A DNA stretch of 38,307 nt from Treponema sp. (GTDB lineage: Bacteria > Spirochaetota > Spirochaetia > Treponematales > Breznakiellaceae). The position numbers were made by a program, and so were the translations under genes. The notes beneath the pieces were generated by a model that saw only the letters and a program-made list of their open reading frames with translations, did not search any database and was not told where the DNA came from. Below are positions 24,313 to 31,748 of this stretch, piece by piece. The first letter of the stretch is position 1. Every line of letters begins with the position of its first letter. The DNA lies in contig WQXG01000030.1 in the NCBI GenBank assembly GCA_009784975.1, positions 1-38,307 on the forward strand, read 5' to 3'.

Positions 24313-24866
24313 TCAGAGAGTTTGAAAAAACAAGGTTGATCGCAGGACCATGGCTTTATATGTTCAATTCATGGTCACTTTCATTTGTTGCTTCACTAGG
24401 CGTAGATGGTTTTGTTTCGCCATTGGAAAACAACAGGCAAAATCTTGAGCGCACCATTAAAGAAAGTTTGATTTCCGGCGCCGGCAGTCATAACAGTAAA
24501 CGCAAGAGCAGCAATTTATTACATTCAAAGTTTTTTATAACTGTTTTTGCGTATCCGCCGTTATTCAACATCAGAACAGATCTTGGCTCTATTTTTAAAT
24601 TTAAATCGTTTACAGATAACATGGGCGAAAGTTTTTCTTTTGTTACAGACCTGGATGGGTCCCGCGTTTATTCACAAAAACATTTTTCTATAACCGATAA
24701 AATCCCATTTTTAAAAGAAGCAGGTTTTGGACGATTTATAATTGACCTCTCCGGTATAACTATAAAAAAATCAGAGTATAAAGATCTTATGCGCTCTATC
24801 AGTAAAAATTCTCCTCTTCCCAATTCAAGCAGGTTTAACTGGAAAGACGGATTTTACAGCGGATAA
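24303..24866 (+). pseudogene. 3' portion of a U32-family peptidase gene
   Basis: The frame is open from 24300, just after a TAG at 24297-24299, to TAA 24864-24866. Apparent homology starts near FEKTRLIAGPWLYMFN at about 24320, with no ATG and no SD; the TTG at 24336 is not convincing. Segments such as GVDGFVSPLENNRQNLE, FFITVFAYPPLF, DKIPFLKEAGFGRFIIDLSG and SRFNWKDGFY match my memory of the C-terminal half of treponemal U32 peptidase-family proteins. The usual N-terminal U32 domain is absent. The surviving frame has no internal stops, so the truncation may be recent. Confidence 0.6.
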
Positions 24867-24898
24867 AAAAAGCCCCCTAACCAAAACGGCTAGGGGCT
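24865..24898 (-). terminator. Intrinsic terminator, minus strand, of the PFOR remnant
   Basis: On the minus strand an AGCCCC-TA-CC stem, a GTTTT loop and GG-TA-GGGGCT are followed by seven T (24871-24865). Plus-strand pairs are 71-76 with 93-98, 78-79 with 91-92 and 81-82 with 88-89 (add 24800). It may also stop U32 transcripts. Confidence 0.65.
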
Positions 24899-24920
24899 GT
24901 ATTCAATCTACAATGCTAAC

Positions 24921-24947
24921 CTAGAACGGTCTTTCTGCCAGATACTA
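24921..24947 (-). pseudogene. Terminal codons of a second pyruvate:ferredoxin oxidoreductase gene
   Basis: On the minus strand this reads YLAERPF and stop, the same seven codons that end the intact PFOR gene at 26655. Three bases differ from that gene in those codons and the stop, and all three are silent third-position changes, as expected for a diverged copy once under selection. Its own minus-strand terminator follows at 24898-24865. Upstream of the tyrosine codon the frame hits TAG and homology stops. Confidence 0.6.
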
Positions 24948-24980
24948 GTTGACAGGGATAATTAAATGTATTATCTTTTT

Positions 24981-25021
24981 ATTATAGTATACTCGTGATT
25001 ATACTATTCATGATTATACTA
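24981..25021 (+). promoter_or_regulatory. Iterated TGATTATACT boxes upstream of the ATPase gene
   Basis: TGATTATACT occurs at 24996-25005 and 25011-25020 (15-nt period), with a related inverted form ATTATAGTATACT at 24981-24993. TTGACA at 24949-24954 with TATCTT at 24972-24977 (17-nt spacing) is a candidate promoter just upstream. The boxes look like an operator or additional -10 elements. Confidence 0.4.
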
Positions 25022-25037
25022 AATACGGAGGTATAGC

Positions 25038-26429
25038 GTGTTTTTTGGAAGAATAAAAGAGCTGGAAATACTGGAAAAACTGTATAAAAAACAAGGATTT
25101 GAACTTCTTGTATTATACGGCCGCCGCCGGATTGGAAAAACAACACTAATCTCACATTTTATTCAGGGTAAACCGGCGATTTTTTTCTCTGCACAGGAAG
25201 CAAACGATAAAATTAATCTGGAAATATTCTCAAAGCTGTTATTTCAATTTTTTGGTTTGGAAAAATCAGGATTACCTGCCTTTACAGACTGGAACAGCGC
25301 ATTTTTGTTTCTCGCCGAAAAAGCACGTAATAAACGTCTAATAGTTGTCTTTGATGAATTTCCTTATGCTGCCGGAGCAAACAAAGGGCTTAAATCTATA
25401 CTGCAAAATGTAATAGATCATAAATTAAAAGAAACTAATATATTTATTATTCTCTCCGGCAGTCAAATCAGTTTTATGGAAAATGAAGTATTGGGCAGTA
25501 AAAGTCCGTTGTTTGGCAGACGTACAGCACAAATGAAACTTGCCGGTTTTGATTATGTTGATGCTGCGCAGATGCTTTCAAAATACAACAACGAAGAAAT
25601 AATTAAGTTTTATTCCTGTATCGGCGGAACGCCTTATTATATTTCCAGAATTGATAAACACCTAAGCTTTGAAAAAAACATAGAATCTCTTTTTTTTGAA
25701 TCTTCCGGTTATTTATATGAAGAACCATTAATGCTTCTTAAACAGGAATTAAGGGAAGGAGCTATATATAATTCGATTATTTCTGCTATTGCTTTAGGAG
25801 CAACAAAATTAAATGATATTGCTGTAAAAATCGGTGAAGATCGAGCAAAGGTGATAAAATACATAGATACACTAATAGGACTTAATATTTTATACAGAGA
25901 ATTTCCTTTTGGAGAAAATCCGGAAAAAAGCAGAAAAGGTCTTTACCGTATCAAAGATAATTGTTACCGATTCTGGTATCGTTATGTATTTACAAATAAG
26001 ACTGTTATTGAACAAGGTGCAGGTATTGCTCTTTTTAAATCGTTTTTGCCTGAACTTAACAGCTATATTGGCATTCCATTTGAAGATATTTGCATGCAAT
26101 ACATGATTCGAATGAATAATTTATCAGCTTTGCCTTTTATTTTTACAAAGTCCGGCAGATGGTGGGGGGCGGATGACGAAGAAATTGATATTGTATTTTC
26201 TGATACAAGCAAAAAGCAATTTATTTTTGCTGAATGTAAATGGCGCAATGAATTAAAGGATACCGCTGCTTTAAAAATACTTGTGGAAAGGTCTAAATTG
26301 TTATATGCTGCCGCAAATGTCTATTATTTTATGTTTTCCAAAGTGCCTTTTTCAAAATCCTGCGAATCCCTTGCAAATGAAATGGGCAATGTCAAATTAA
26401 TCAGCCTGAAAGACCTTTTTACTTTTTAG
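25038..26429 (+). CDS. AAA-type ATPase with DUF234 / PD-(D/E)XK-like C-terminal domain
   Basis: 463 residues. The ATPase_2-type domain has GRRRIGKTT at 28-36 (Walker A) and RLIVVFDEFPY at 100-110 (Walker B). IILSGSQISFM (sensor) and PLFGRRTAQMKLAGF follow, which are typical of this archaeal-style ATPase family. A winged-helix-like stretch at about 245-290 precedes a C-terminal domain with RFWYRYVF and then EEIDIVF...FAECKW near 378-398, the D and ExK of a PD-(D/E)XK nuclease fold. Such genes occur as solitary, mobile-looking copies in many anaerobes and their role is unknown. The start is GTG 25038 with GGAGG at 25026-25030. It stands alone between PFOR remnants and PFOR itself. Confidence 0.85.
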   Translation: MFFGRIKELEILEKLYKKQGFELLVLYGRRRIGKTTLISHFIQGKPAIFFSAQEANDKINLEIFSKLLFQFFGLEKSGLPAFTDWNSAFLFLAEKARNKRLIVVFDEFPYAAGANKGLKSILQNVIDHKLKETNIFIILSGSQISFMENEVLGSKSPLFGRRTAQMKLAGFDYVDAAQMLSKYNNEEIIKFYSCIGGTPYYISRIDKHLSFEKNIESLFFESSGYLYEEPLMLLKQELREGAIYNSIISAIALGATKLNDIAVKIGEDRAKVIKYIDTLIGLNILYREFPFGENPEKSRKGLYRIKDNCYRFWYRYVFTNKTVIEQGAGIALFKSFLPELNSYIGIPFEDICMQYMIRMNNLSALPFIFTKSGRWWGADDEEIDIVFSDTSKKQFIFAECKWRNELKDTAALKILVERSKLLYAAANVYYFMFSKVPFSKSCESLANEMGNVKLISLKDLFTF

Positions 26430-26457
26430 ACTCATTTTACCGGCTTCCAATCGCTTC

Positions 26458-26489
26458 AAAAAAAAGCCCCCCAGCAAAGCCAGGGGACT
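26458..26489 (-). terminator. Intrinsic terminator of the PFOR gene (minus strand)
   Basis: On the minus strand AGTCCCC pairs with GGGGGCT around an inner GC-TTT-GC, followed by eight T (26465-26458). The ATPase transcript from the other side may also end here. Confidence 0.6.
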
Positions 26490-26492
26490 ATG

Positions 26493-26567
26493 GCGGTTTA
26501 CGACGTTCTGCCGAAGGCAGAATGTCCAGGCGACGGTGCCGCAAGGCACTCGTCGCCCGTAAACCGC
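26493..26567. repeat. Nested palindrome 1 (three-way junction)
   Basis: Outer stem GCGGTTTACG (26493-26502) with CGTAAACCGC (26558-26567). Inside are two hairpins: TTCTGCC-GAA-GGCAGAA (26506-26522), and GGCGACG/CGTCGCC enclosing GTGCC-GCAA-GGCAC (26529-26557, GNRA-type loop). Confidence 0.85.
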
Positions 26568-26570
26568 TGA

Positions 26571-26603
26571 GTTTAACGACGTTGCACCGCAATGTCGTTA
26601 AAC
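26571..26603. repeat. Nested palindrome 2
   Basis: Outer stem GTTTAACGAC (26571-26580) with GTCGTTAAAC (26594-26603), inner TTGC-ACC-GCAA (26582-26592). It shares the layout GAC-GTT-stem-AAT-GTC with its neighbours. Confidence 0.85.
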
Positions 26604-26605
26604 GT

Positions 26606-26651
26606 GTTTGTAAGCGATCGTTGCGCCGAAGGCGCAATGTCGCTTACAAAC
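26606..26651. repeat. Nested palindrome 3
   Basis: Outer 12-bp stem GTTTGTAAGCGA (26606-26617) with TCGCTTACAAAC (26640-26651), inner TTGCGCC-GAA-GGCGCAA (26621-26637). It ends 3 nt from the PFOR stop codon, so it lies in the PFOR 3' untranslated region. Confidence 0.85.
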
Positions 26652-26654
26652 TTA

Positions 26655-29600
26655 CTAGAATGGTCTCTCCGCCAGATACTTAAGCTCTTTCCACTTCCGT
26701 TCGGCGTTTGCTTTAGCCAGTGCAAGCAGCTTATCGGCGCGTGCACGGTCGGCATCTTTAAGGCTTCTGAAGCGGGTTTCCTTGTACATGAAATCTTCCA
26801 GAGCGGTGGTTGGATCTTTGGAGTCAAGCTGGAAGGGGTTCTTGCCCTGTGCTTTGAGTCTTGGATCGTAGCGATACAGAGGCCACAAGCCGCTTGTTAC
26901 TACCGCTTTGCCCTGCTCAAGACCCTTGCTCATGTCGATGCCGTGGGCGATACAGTGCGAGTAAGCGATGATGAGCGACGGACCATTGTAGGATTCCGCT
27001 TCACGGAAAGCCTTGATGGTTTGCGCCATGTTTGCGCCTAACGAAATTGAGGCGACATAAACATGACCGTAACTCATTGCAATAGCGCCAAGGTCTTTTT
27101 TGCCGATGCTTCTTCCGCTGTATGCAAACTTTGCAATTGAACCTATCGGTGTAGCTTTTGACATCTGACCGCCTGTGTTGGAGTATACTTCGGTATCCAT
27201 ACAAAGCAGGTTTACGTTTCTGTCGGATGCAATAACGTGATCCAATCCGCCGAAACCGATGTCGTATGCCCAACCGTCGCCGCCGAAGCCCCAAACGGAC
27301 TTAACGATAAAGTGGTCTGCTACGGAAAGCAGCATTTTTGCTGTTGAGCTATTGTTGCCTTTTAATGCAGCTCTTAAATCTTCGACATTTTTGCGCTGTG
27401 CTTCGATAGCGGCATCGTCTGCCTGATTGTTGGCAAGAAGTTTGTCGATGATTGCAGTTGCAAGACCTTCGCCTTTTGCTTTTACTGCCATTTCACGTGC
27501 ATGTTCGGCAAGTTTATCAGCTGTCAATCTGAAGCCGTATGCAAATTCTGCTGTGTCTTCAAAGAGGCTGTTTGACCATACCGGTCCGCGTCCTTGCGCA
27601 TTCTGACAATAGGGAGTAGTCGGCAGGTTTCCGCCGTAGATTGATGAACAACCGGTGGCGTTACCGATAATCGCTCTATCACCAAAGAGCTGGGACATAA
27701 GTTTGATATAAGGTGTTTCACCGCATCCGCCGCAAGCGCCGGAGAATTCAAACAATGGACGTTTGTAGGCAAGAGACAGAGCATTGTTAAGCTCGCCTGA
27801 TATTGGAGTGTCGGGGAGACTAAGGAAGTAATCCCAAACCTTTACCTGTTCAGCGCGGAACTCGGGAGCATCGGAGTATGGTACATACTTAAGAGCCTGT
27901 TTGCTGCCGTCTTCTTTGCACTGCGGACAAGCTGTAAGACACAGACCGCATTCATAACAATCTTCGTAAGCGATTGCCAATGTTGCCTTGTCGCCTTCTA
28001 CTGCTTTTTTGTTTACGATGTCGGCAGTTAAGAGACCTTTAGGCGCTTTTGAAACCTGATCATTTGTAAGAGTTTTCATTCTCATACAAGCGTGAGGACA
28101 TACAACTGTACAAATACCGCACTGGGTACAATCAGCGGGGTTCCACAATGGAACGCGTTCTGCAACAGAGCGTTTTTCGTACTGGCTGGTTGCTGTTGGG
28201 AAAGTTCCGTCTGCGGGGATTTTGCTGACAGGCAATGTTTCGCCGAACTGGAACGATACTGCTCCAAGTGTTTCCTGAATCCATTTTGCATCCGGGCGTG
28301 AATCGTTTTGCGCTGTTGCAAAGGGTTTCCTCATGTGTTTGCTGCCTTCTGTGCCGGTATACTTTACTTCTTCTACTGCGTTTAATGAAGCGTCTACAGT
28401 GGCATAATTCTTTTGAACAACATCTTTCCCTTTTTTACCATAGGATAATTCGATATGTTCTTTCATGCGTGTTACAGCTTCTTTTTCATCCAATATGCCG
28501 GAAATTTTAAAATAAGCAGCCTGCATAACGGTGTTAATGCGGTTACCCATTCCGGTATTACGTGCAATTTCGGCTGCATTGATAACATAGAATTTCAGCT
28601 TTTTATTGATTATTTTTTCCTGAACTTCAATCGGGAGTTCTTTCCATACATCCGCTGCTTTAAAAGGGCTGTTAAGAAGGAAGGTTCCGCCTGTTTTTAC
28701 CCTTGGAAGCATGTTGTACATATCCATGTAGGAGAACTTGTGAACAGCAAGGAAGTCCGCAGAGTTTATAAAATACGGGCGGCGAATCTTGCCTCCGCTC
28801 TTGTTAAAGCGAAGATGAGAAACTGTAAAGCCGCCGGATTTTTTTGAGTCGTAGGAGAAGTAAGCCTGAACACTGTATTCCGGTTTTGCTTCGCTGATTA
28901 TTTTGATTGAGTTCTTGTTCGCACCGACTGTTCCGTCTGCGCCAAGGCCGTAGAAGAGAGCTTCGTACATATCTTTTTCGTCAAGAACGAAATCCATATC
29001 GTAATCAAGGCTCTTGCCAAGTACGTCGTCTTTAATACCGACAACAAAGTTGGCGATTTTTTTACCGGACAGGTTATCAAATACAGCCCTGACCATGGTT
29101 GGAGTAAATTCTTTTGAACCAAGTCCGTAGCGTCCGCCCAGAACAAGCGGATTGGCTTTAAATTCACCGGAGAACTGCAACTCTGCAATGGCAGTGCGTA
29201 CATCCTGATAAAGCGGCTCACCATTGGCGCCCGGATCTTTTGTGCGATCAAGGACGGCTATCGACTTTACTGTTGACGGCAGAGCTTTTACAAATGCCTT
29301 TGCATCAAAGGGGCGGTACAGGCGAACTTTAATCATACCGGTTTTTTCGCCTTTGGCGTTCAGATAGTCAATTGTTTCTTCGACAGTGTCTGCGCCGGAA
29401 CCCATTATAATGATGACCTTTTCTGCGTCTTTTGCGCCGTAGTAGTCAAATAACTTATATGCTCTTCCTGTCAATTTGGCGTATTTATCCATTTCTGCCT
29501 GAACGATACCGGCGCAAGCTTCGTAGTACTTGTTTACGCCTTCTCTTCCCTGGAAATATGTGTCCGGGTTCTGGGAAGTTCCGCGGATCATCGGTTTTTC

Positions 29601-30233
29601 AGGGTTTAATCCGCGTTCGCGGTGTGCTGCAACAAGATCATCATCGATCATCTGGCGCATTAAATCGTAAGAAGCTTCCTCTACCCTCTGAGTCTCATGA
29701 CTGGTGCGGAAACCGTCAAAGAAATGAAGGAAGGGAACCCTGGATCTAAGAGTGCTCGCGTGGGCGATAACTGCAAGGTCCATTACTTCCTGAACATTGT
29801 TTGAAGACAGCATACCCCAGCCGGTCTGGCGGCAGGCTAAAACATCCTGATGATCGCCGAAAATACAAAGGCTGGATGTAGCCAATGCCCTTGCGGAGAT
29901 ATGAAATACCGTGGAGGTAAGTTCCCCGGCAACCTTATACATAGTGGGAATCATGAGCAGCAAGCCCTGAGAAGCGGTAAATGTGGTGGACATTGCGCCG
30001 GTTGTAAGCGCTCCGTGCACTGCCGCTGCTGCGCCCGCTTCGGACTGCAATTCTACGACATCCGGGATAGCTCCCCAGATGTTTTTACGCCCCTGGGCTG
30101 AAAACTCGTCTGAGAGTTCCCCCATTTGGCTGGAAGGGGTAATCGGATAAATCGCGATTACTTCGCTTAACGCGTGGGCAACATGCGCCGCCGCAGTATT
30201 ACCTTCGATTGTTACAAAATTTTTTTCTGCCAT
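26655..30233 (-). CDS. nifJ: Pyruvate:ferredoxin (flavodoxin) oxidoreductase
   Basis: This 1192-residue homodimer-type PFOR oxidises pyruvate with CoA to acetyl-CoA and CO2, passing electrons to ferredoxin or flavodoxin in the cytoplasm. The N-terminal domain opens with TIEGNTAAAHVAHALSE and YPITPSSQMGE. Two 4Fe-4S sites lie near residue 700 (CTQCGICTVVCPHACM) and 760 (CYECGLCLTACPQC). The TPP domain has a third cluster start CGGCGETPY near 836, GDGWAYDIGFGG near 988, and MDTEVYSNTGGQMSKATP. All domains are present and full length. ATG 30233 has AGAGGA upstream and its own promoter. The 3' UTR holds three nested palindromes and a terminator. A remnant of another PFOR 3' end lies at 24921. Confidence 0.96.
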   Translation of the reverse strand: MAEKNFVTIEGNTAAAHVAHALSEVIAIYPITPSSQMGELSDEFSAQGRKNIWGAIPDVVELQSEAGAAAAVHGALTTGAMSTTFTASQGLLLMIPTMYKVAGELTSTVFHISARALATSSLCIFGDHQDVLACRQTGWGMLSSNNVQEVMDLAVIAHASTLRSRVPFLHFFDGFRTSHETQRVEEASYDLMRQMIDDDLVAAHRERGLNPEKPMIRGTSQNPDTYFQGREGVNKYYEACAGIVQAEMDKYAKLTGRAYKLFDYYGAKDAEKVIIIMGSGADTVEETIDYLNAKGEKTGMIKVRLYRPFDAKAFVKALPSTVKSIAVLDRTKDPGANGEPLYQDVRTAIAELQFSGEFKANPLVLGGRYGLGSKEFTPTMVRAVFDNLSGKKIANFVVGIKDDVLGKSLDYDMDFVLDEKDMYEALFYGLGADGTVGANKNSIKIISEAKPEYSVQAYFSYDSKKSGGFTVSHLRFNKSGGKIRRPYFINSADFLAVHKFSYMDMYNMLPRVKTGGTFLLNSPFKAADVWKELPIEVQEKIINKKLKFYVINAAEIARNTGMGNRINTVMQAAYFKISGILDEKEAVTRMKEHIELSYGKKGKDVVQKNYATVDASLNAVEEVKYTGTEGSKHMRKPFATAQNDSRPDAKWIQETLGAVSFQFGETLPVSKIPADGTFPTATSQYEKRSVAERVPLWNPADCTQCGICTVVCPHACMRMKTLTNDQVSKAPKGLLTADIVNKKAVEGDKATLAIAYEDCYECGLCLTACPQCKEDGSKQALKYVPYSDAPEFRAEQVKVWDYFLSLPDTPISGELNNALSLAYKRPLFEFSGACGGCGETPYIKLMSQLFGDRAIIGNATGCSSIYGGNLPTTPYCQNAQGRGPVWSNSLFEDTAEFAYGFRLTADKLAEHAREMAVKAKGEGLATAIIDKLLANNQADDAAIEAQRKNVEDLRAALKGNNSSTAKMLLSVADHFIVKSVWGFGGDGWAYDIGFGGLDHVIASDRNVNLLCMDTEVYSNTGGQMSKATPIGSIAKFAYSGRSIGKKDLGAIAMSYGHVYVASISLGANMAQTIKAFREAESYNGPSLIIAYSHCIAHGIDMSKGLEQGKAVVTSGLWPLYRYDPRLKAQGKNPFQLDSKDPTTALEDFMYKETRFRSLKDADRARADKLLALAKANAERKWKELKYLAERPF

Positions 30234-30272
30234 TTTTTTCCTCTGCTTTTTATTCTTGTTAATAATAAGTAG

Positions 30273-30301
30273 ATTTTAGCATGAACTTGAGGCTTTGACT
30301 A
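30273..30301 (-). promoter_or_regulatory. Predicted extended -10 promoter of nifJ
   Basis: On the minus strand, TGCTAAAAT (30281-30273) is an extended -10. TAGTCA at 30301-30296 stands 17 nt upstream as a weak -35. The leader before ATG 30233 is about 35 nt and includes an SD. Confidence 0.5.
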
Positions 30302-30336
30302 GTGGGATAAACCGGCATACATACGTTATGTATCTT

Positions 30337-31053
30337 TTACCTGAGTGTCCCCAGCCGAGCCGCCTTCGTAATAATTTCCCCAAAGTAGCGGCATTCCCTC
30401 TCCCCCAAACCTGCCCGCGCTATAACATCGTGCAAAAAGCGCGTTTGTTCCTCTCTGCCCGGATTTTTGTAAAAACCAAGACTTGCCAGCGTATCGGTGA
30501 TTGAGCTGACATGGGCAGCGATTTCCGCCTGGTTTATGGGAGACCACTCTCCTTTAACAGGAAGCTGCTGCTCCAGGGCAAGAAACAGTTCGTAAGCATA
30601 AAGCTGCACCGCATGGGACAGATTGAGGGAAGGGCACGCCTCAGAGACCGGGATGTGGGAGGCAAAATTGCATAGTTCCAGTTCTGCGTCTTCAAGACCG
30701 GTGCGCTCATTACCGAAAACAATGGCGGCGGGGCCCGGGCGCTCGGAGAGCCAGGCTGCCAGGGTACGGGGGGTCATGGATACGTTTTTACGGTAATTGC
30801 CCCGGCGGCGGGTTGTACCGATTACAATGGGACAATCGGCGACAGCTTCGGCTAAATTGCCGAAAATTTGGGCATTTTCCCAAATATCCCGGGCATTTAC
30901 TGCCCTGGAATGGAGTTTTTCAAGGTCGAGGGGGTGAGGGGACGCTAACCTGAGCCGTGTTAACCCCATGTTTTTCATCGCCCTGCAAACCGCTCCTGCG
31001 TTACCGGGTTCTGAGACATTGGAAAGGACTATATAGACATCTGTTAAGATCAT
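30337..31053 (-). CDS. trmJ: TrmH/SpoU family RNA 2'-O-methyltransferase, TrmJ-like
   Basis: 238 residues with the trefoil-knot SPOUT fold. Motifs: LSNVSEPGNAGAVCRAMKN at the N terminus, the SAM-site loop IVFGNERTGLEDAEL near 110-124, and PSLNLSHAVQLYAYEL near 140-155. This pattern is the TrmJ branch that methylates the ribose of tRNA position 32, though other TrmH enzymes share much of it. The N-terminal half matches the family length, while the C-terminal extension of about 75 residues is helical. It precedes nifJ on the same strand but a nifJ promoter separates them. ATG 31053 has no SD and lies 5 nt after an extended -10. Confidence 0.82.
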   Translation of the reverse strand: MILTDVYIVLSNVSEPGNAGAVCRAMKNMGLTRLRLASPHPLDLEKLHSRAVNARDIWENAQIFGNLAEAVADCPIVIGTTRRRGNYRKNVSMTPRTLAAWLSERPGPAAIVFGNERTGLEDAELELCNFASHIPVSEACPSLNLSHAVQLYAYELFLALEQQLPVKGEWSPINQAEIAAHVSSITDTLASLGFYKNPGREEQTRFLHDVIARAGLGERECRYFGEIITKAARLGTLR

Positions 31054-31058
31054 TCATT

Positions 31059-31067
31059 ATTATAGCA
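31059..31067 (-). promoter_or_regulatory. Extended -10 element of trmJ, leaderless geometry
   Basis: TGCTATAAT on the minus strand (31067-31059) is a perfect extended -10, only 5 nt before ATG 31053. No -35 is recognisable, as is usual for extended -10 promoters. Confidence 0.5.
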
Positions 31068-31105
31068 CAATCCGGCGTCCGGCATCCGGCTTTCGTCTGT
31101 CCGTC

Positions 31106-31134
31106 TTGACATTTTTTTTAAAAAACACTATTAT
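31106..31134 (+). promoter_or_regulatory. Strong sigma-70 promoter of the STAS-EF-G operon
   Basis: Consensus TTGACA at 31106-31111, exactly 17 nt, then TATTAT at 31129-31134. The spacer is an A/T tract. The leader to ATG 31192 is about 50 nt and carries AAGGAAG. Confidence 0.75.
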
Positions 31135-31191
31135 TAAGCTGAATATCCTCATTGCGGTGTGCTTGGGGGTAAATTTGGATAAGGAAGTGAA

Positions 31192-31743
31192 ATGCTTAAT
31201 AATGATATCGTTCCTGGGTTCGATGACGAAAAAGATGAAAGCCTCAAAATAAAACTTGATAAAATTACCGAGGCGCCTAGATGTCTGTTATTGACTTTGA
31301 CCGGGTATATCGACACGTATAATTCCAATTTTTTCCAGAAGCGTGTTCAAAAAGCCATTGAATCAGGATTTGTTAGATTAATTTTTCAGTGCGGTAGTTT
31401 AAATTATGTTTCATCCACAGGTATTGGTTCATTTACGACCTTTCTAAAGGCCGTTAAACCGCAGGGCGGGGATCTTGTCCTACTGGACATTCAACCTAAA
31501 GTTTTTGAAGTTTTCCAGTTGCTGGGTTTTTCTCAATTTTTTAACATCAAGGAAAGCATGACCGATTCTATACGGTTTTTTAATTCGGATCAGGTGCAGG
31601 AAAAACCATCGATTTTCCCGAAAGTTGTATCCTGCCCAATCTGTTATAAAAAATTAAAAGCCGTTAAACCGGGACGTTTCCGCTGTTCGGAATGCAAGAG
31701 CATACTTGCAATTGATGACGGCGGTCAGGTCTTACTGGGGTAA
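31192..31743 (+). CDS. STAS-domain anti-anti-sigma-like protein with C-terminal zinc ribbon
   Basis: 183 residues. The STAS domain (about 20-125) has the signature SSTGIGSFTTF from residue 74, with the serine that partner-switching kinases phosphorylate in SpoIIAA-like proteins, and LLDIQPKVFEVFQLLGF. The C terminus carries a four-cysteine zinc-ribbon pattern, C148-x2-C151 and C165-x2-C168. The fusion of STAS to a ribbon is uncommon. It probably takes part in a partner-switch signal, but no kinase or phosphatase is encoded nearby. It is the first gene of a tightly packed operon (gaps of 5 and 3 nt, then overlaps). Confidence 0.8.
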   Translation: MLNNDIVPGFDDEKDESLKIKLDKITEAPRCLLLTLTGYIDTYNSNFFQKRVQKAIESGFVRLIFQCGSLNYVSSTGIGSFTTFLKAVKPQGGDLVLLDIQPKVFEVFQLLGFSQFFNIKESMTDSIRFFNSDQVQEKPSIFPKVVSCPICYKKLKAVKPGRFRCSECKSILAIDDGGQVLLG

Positions 31744-31748
31744 TTTTT

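Noticed and set aside
26493-26651. Possible CRISPR array or tRNA cluster because of three spaced stem-loops.
   Set aside because: The stems differ in sequence and there are no constant repeats with spacers; no anticodon arm or CCA-type acceptor stem is present.
26592-27041. A plus-strand ORF of 149 codons across the palindromes and the PFOR end.
   Set aside because: It is antisense to the PFOR coding sequence and starts inside a palindrome; no protein family was recognisable.
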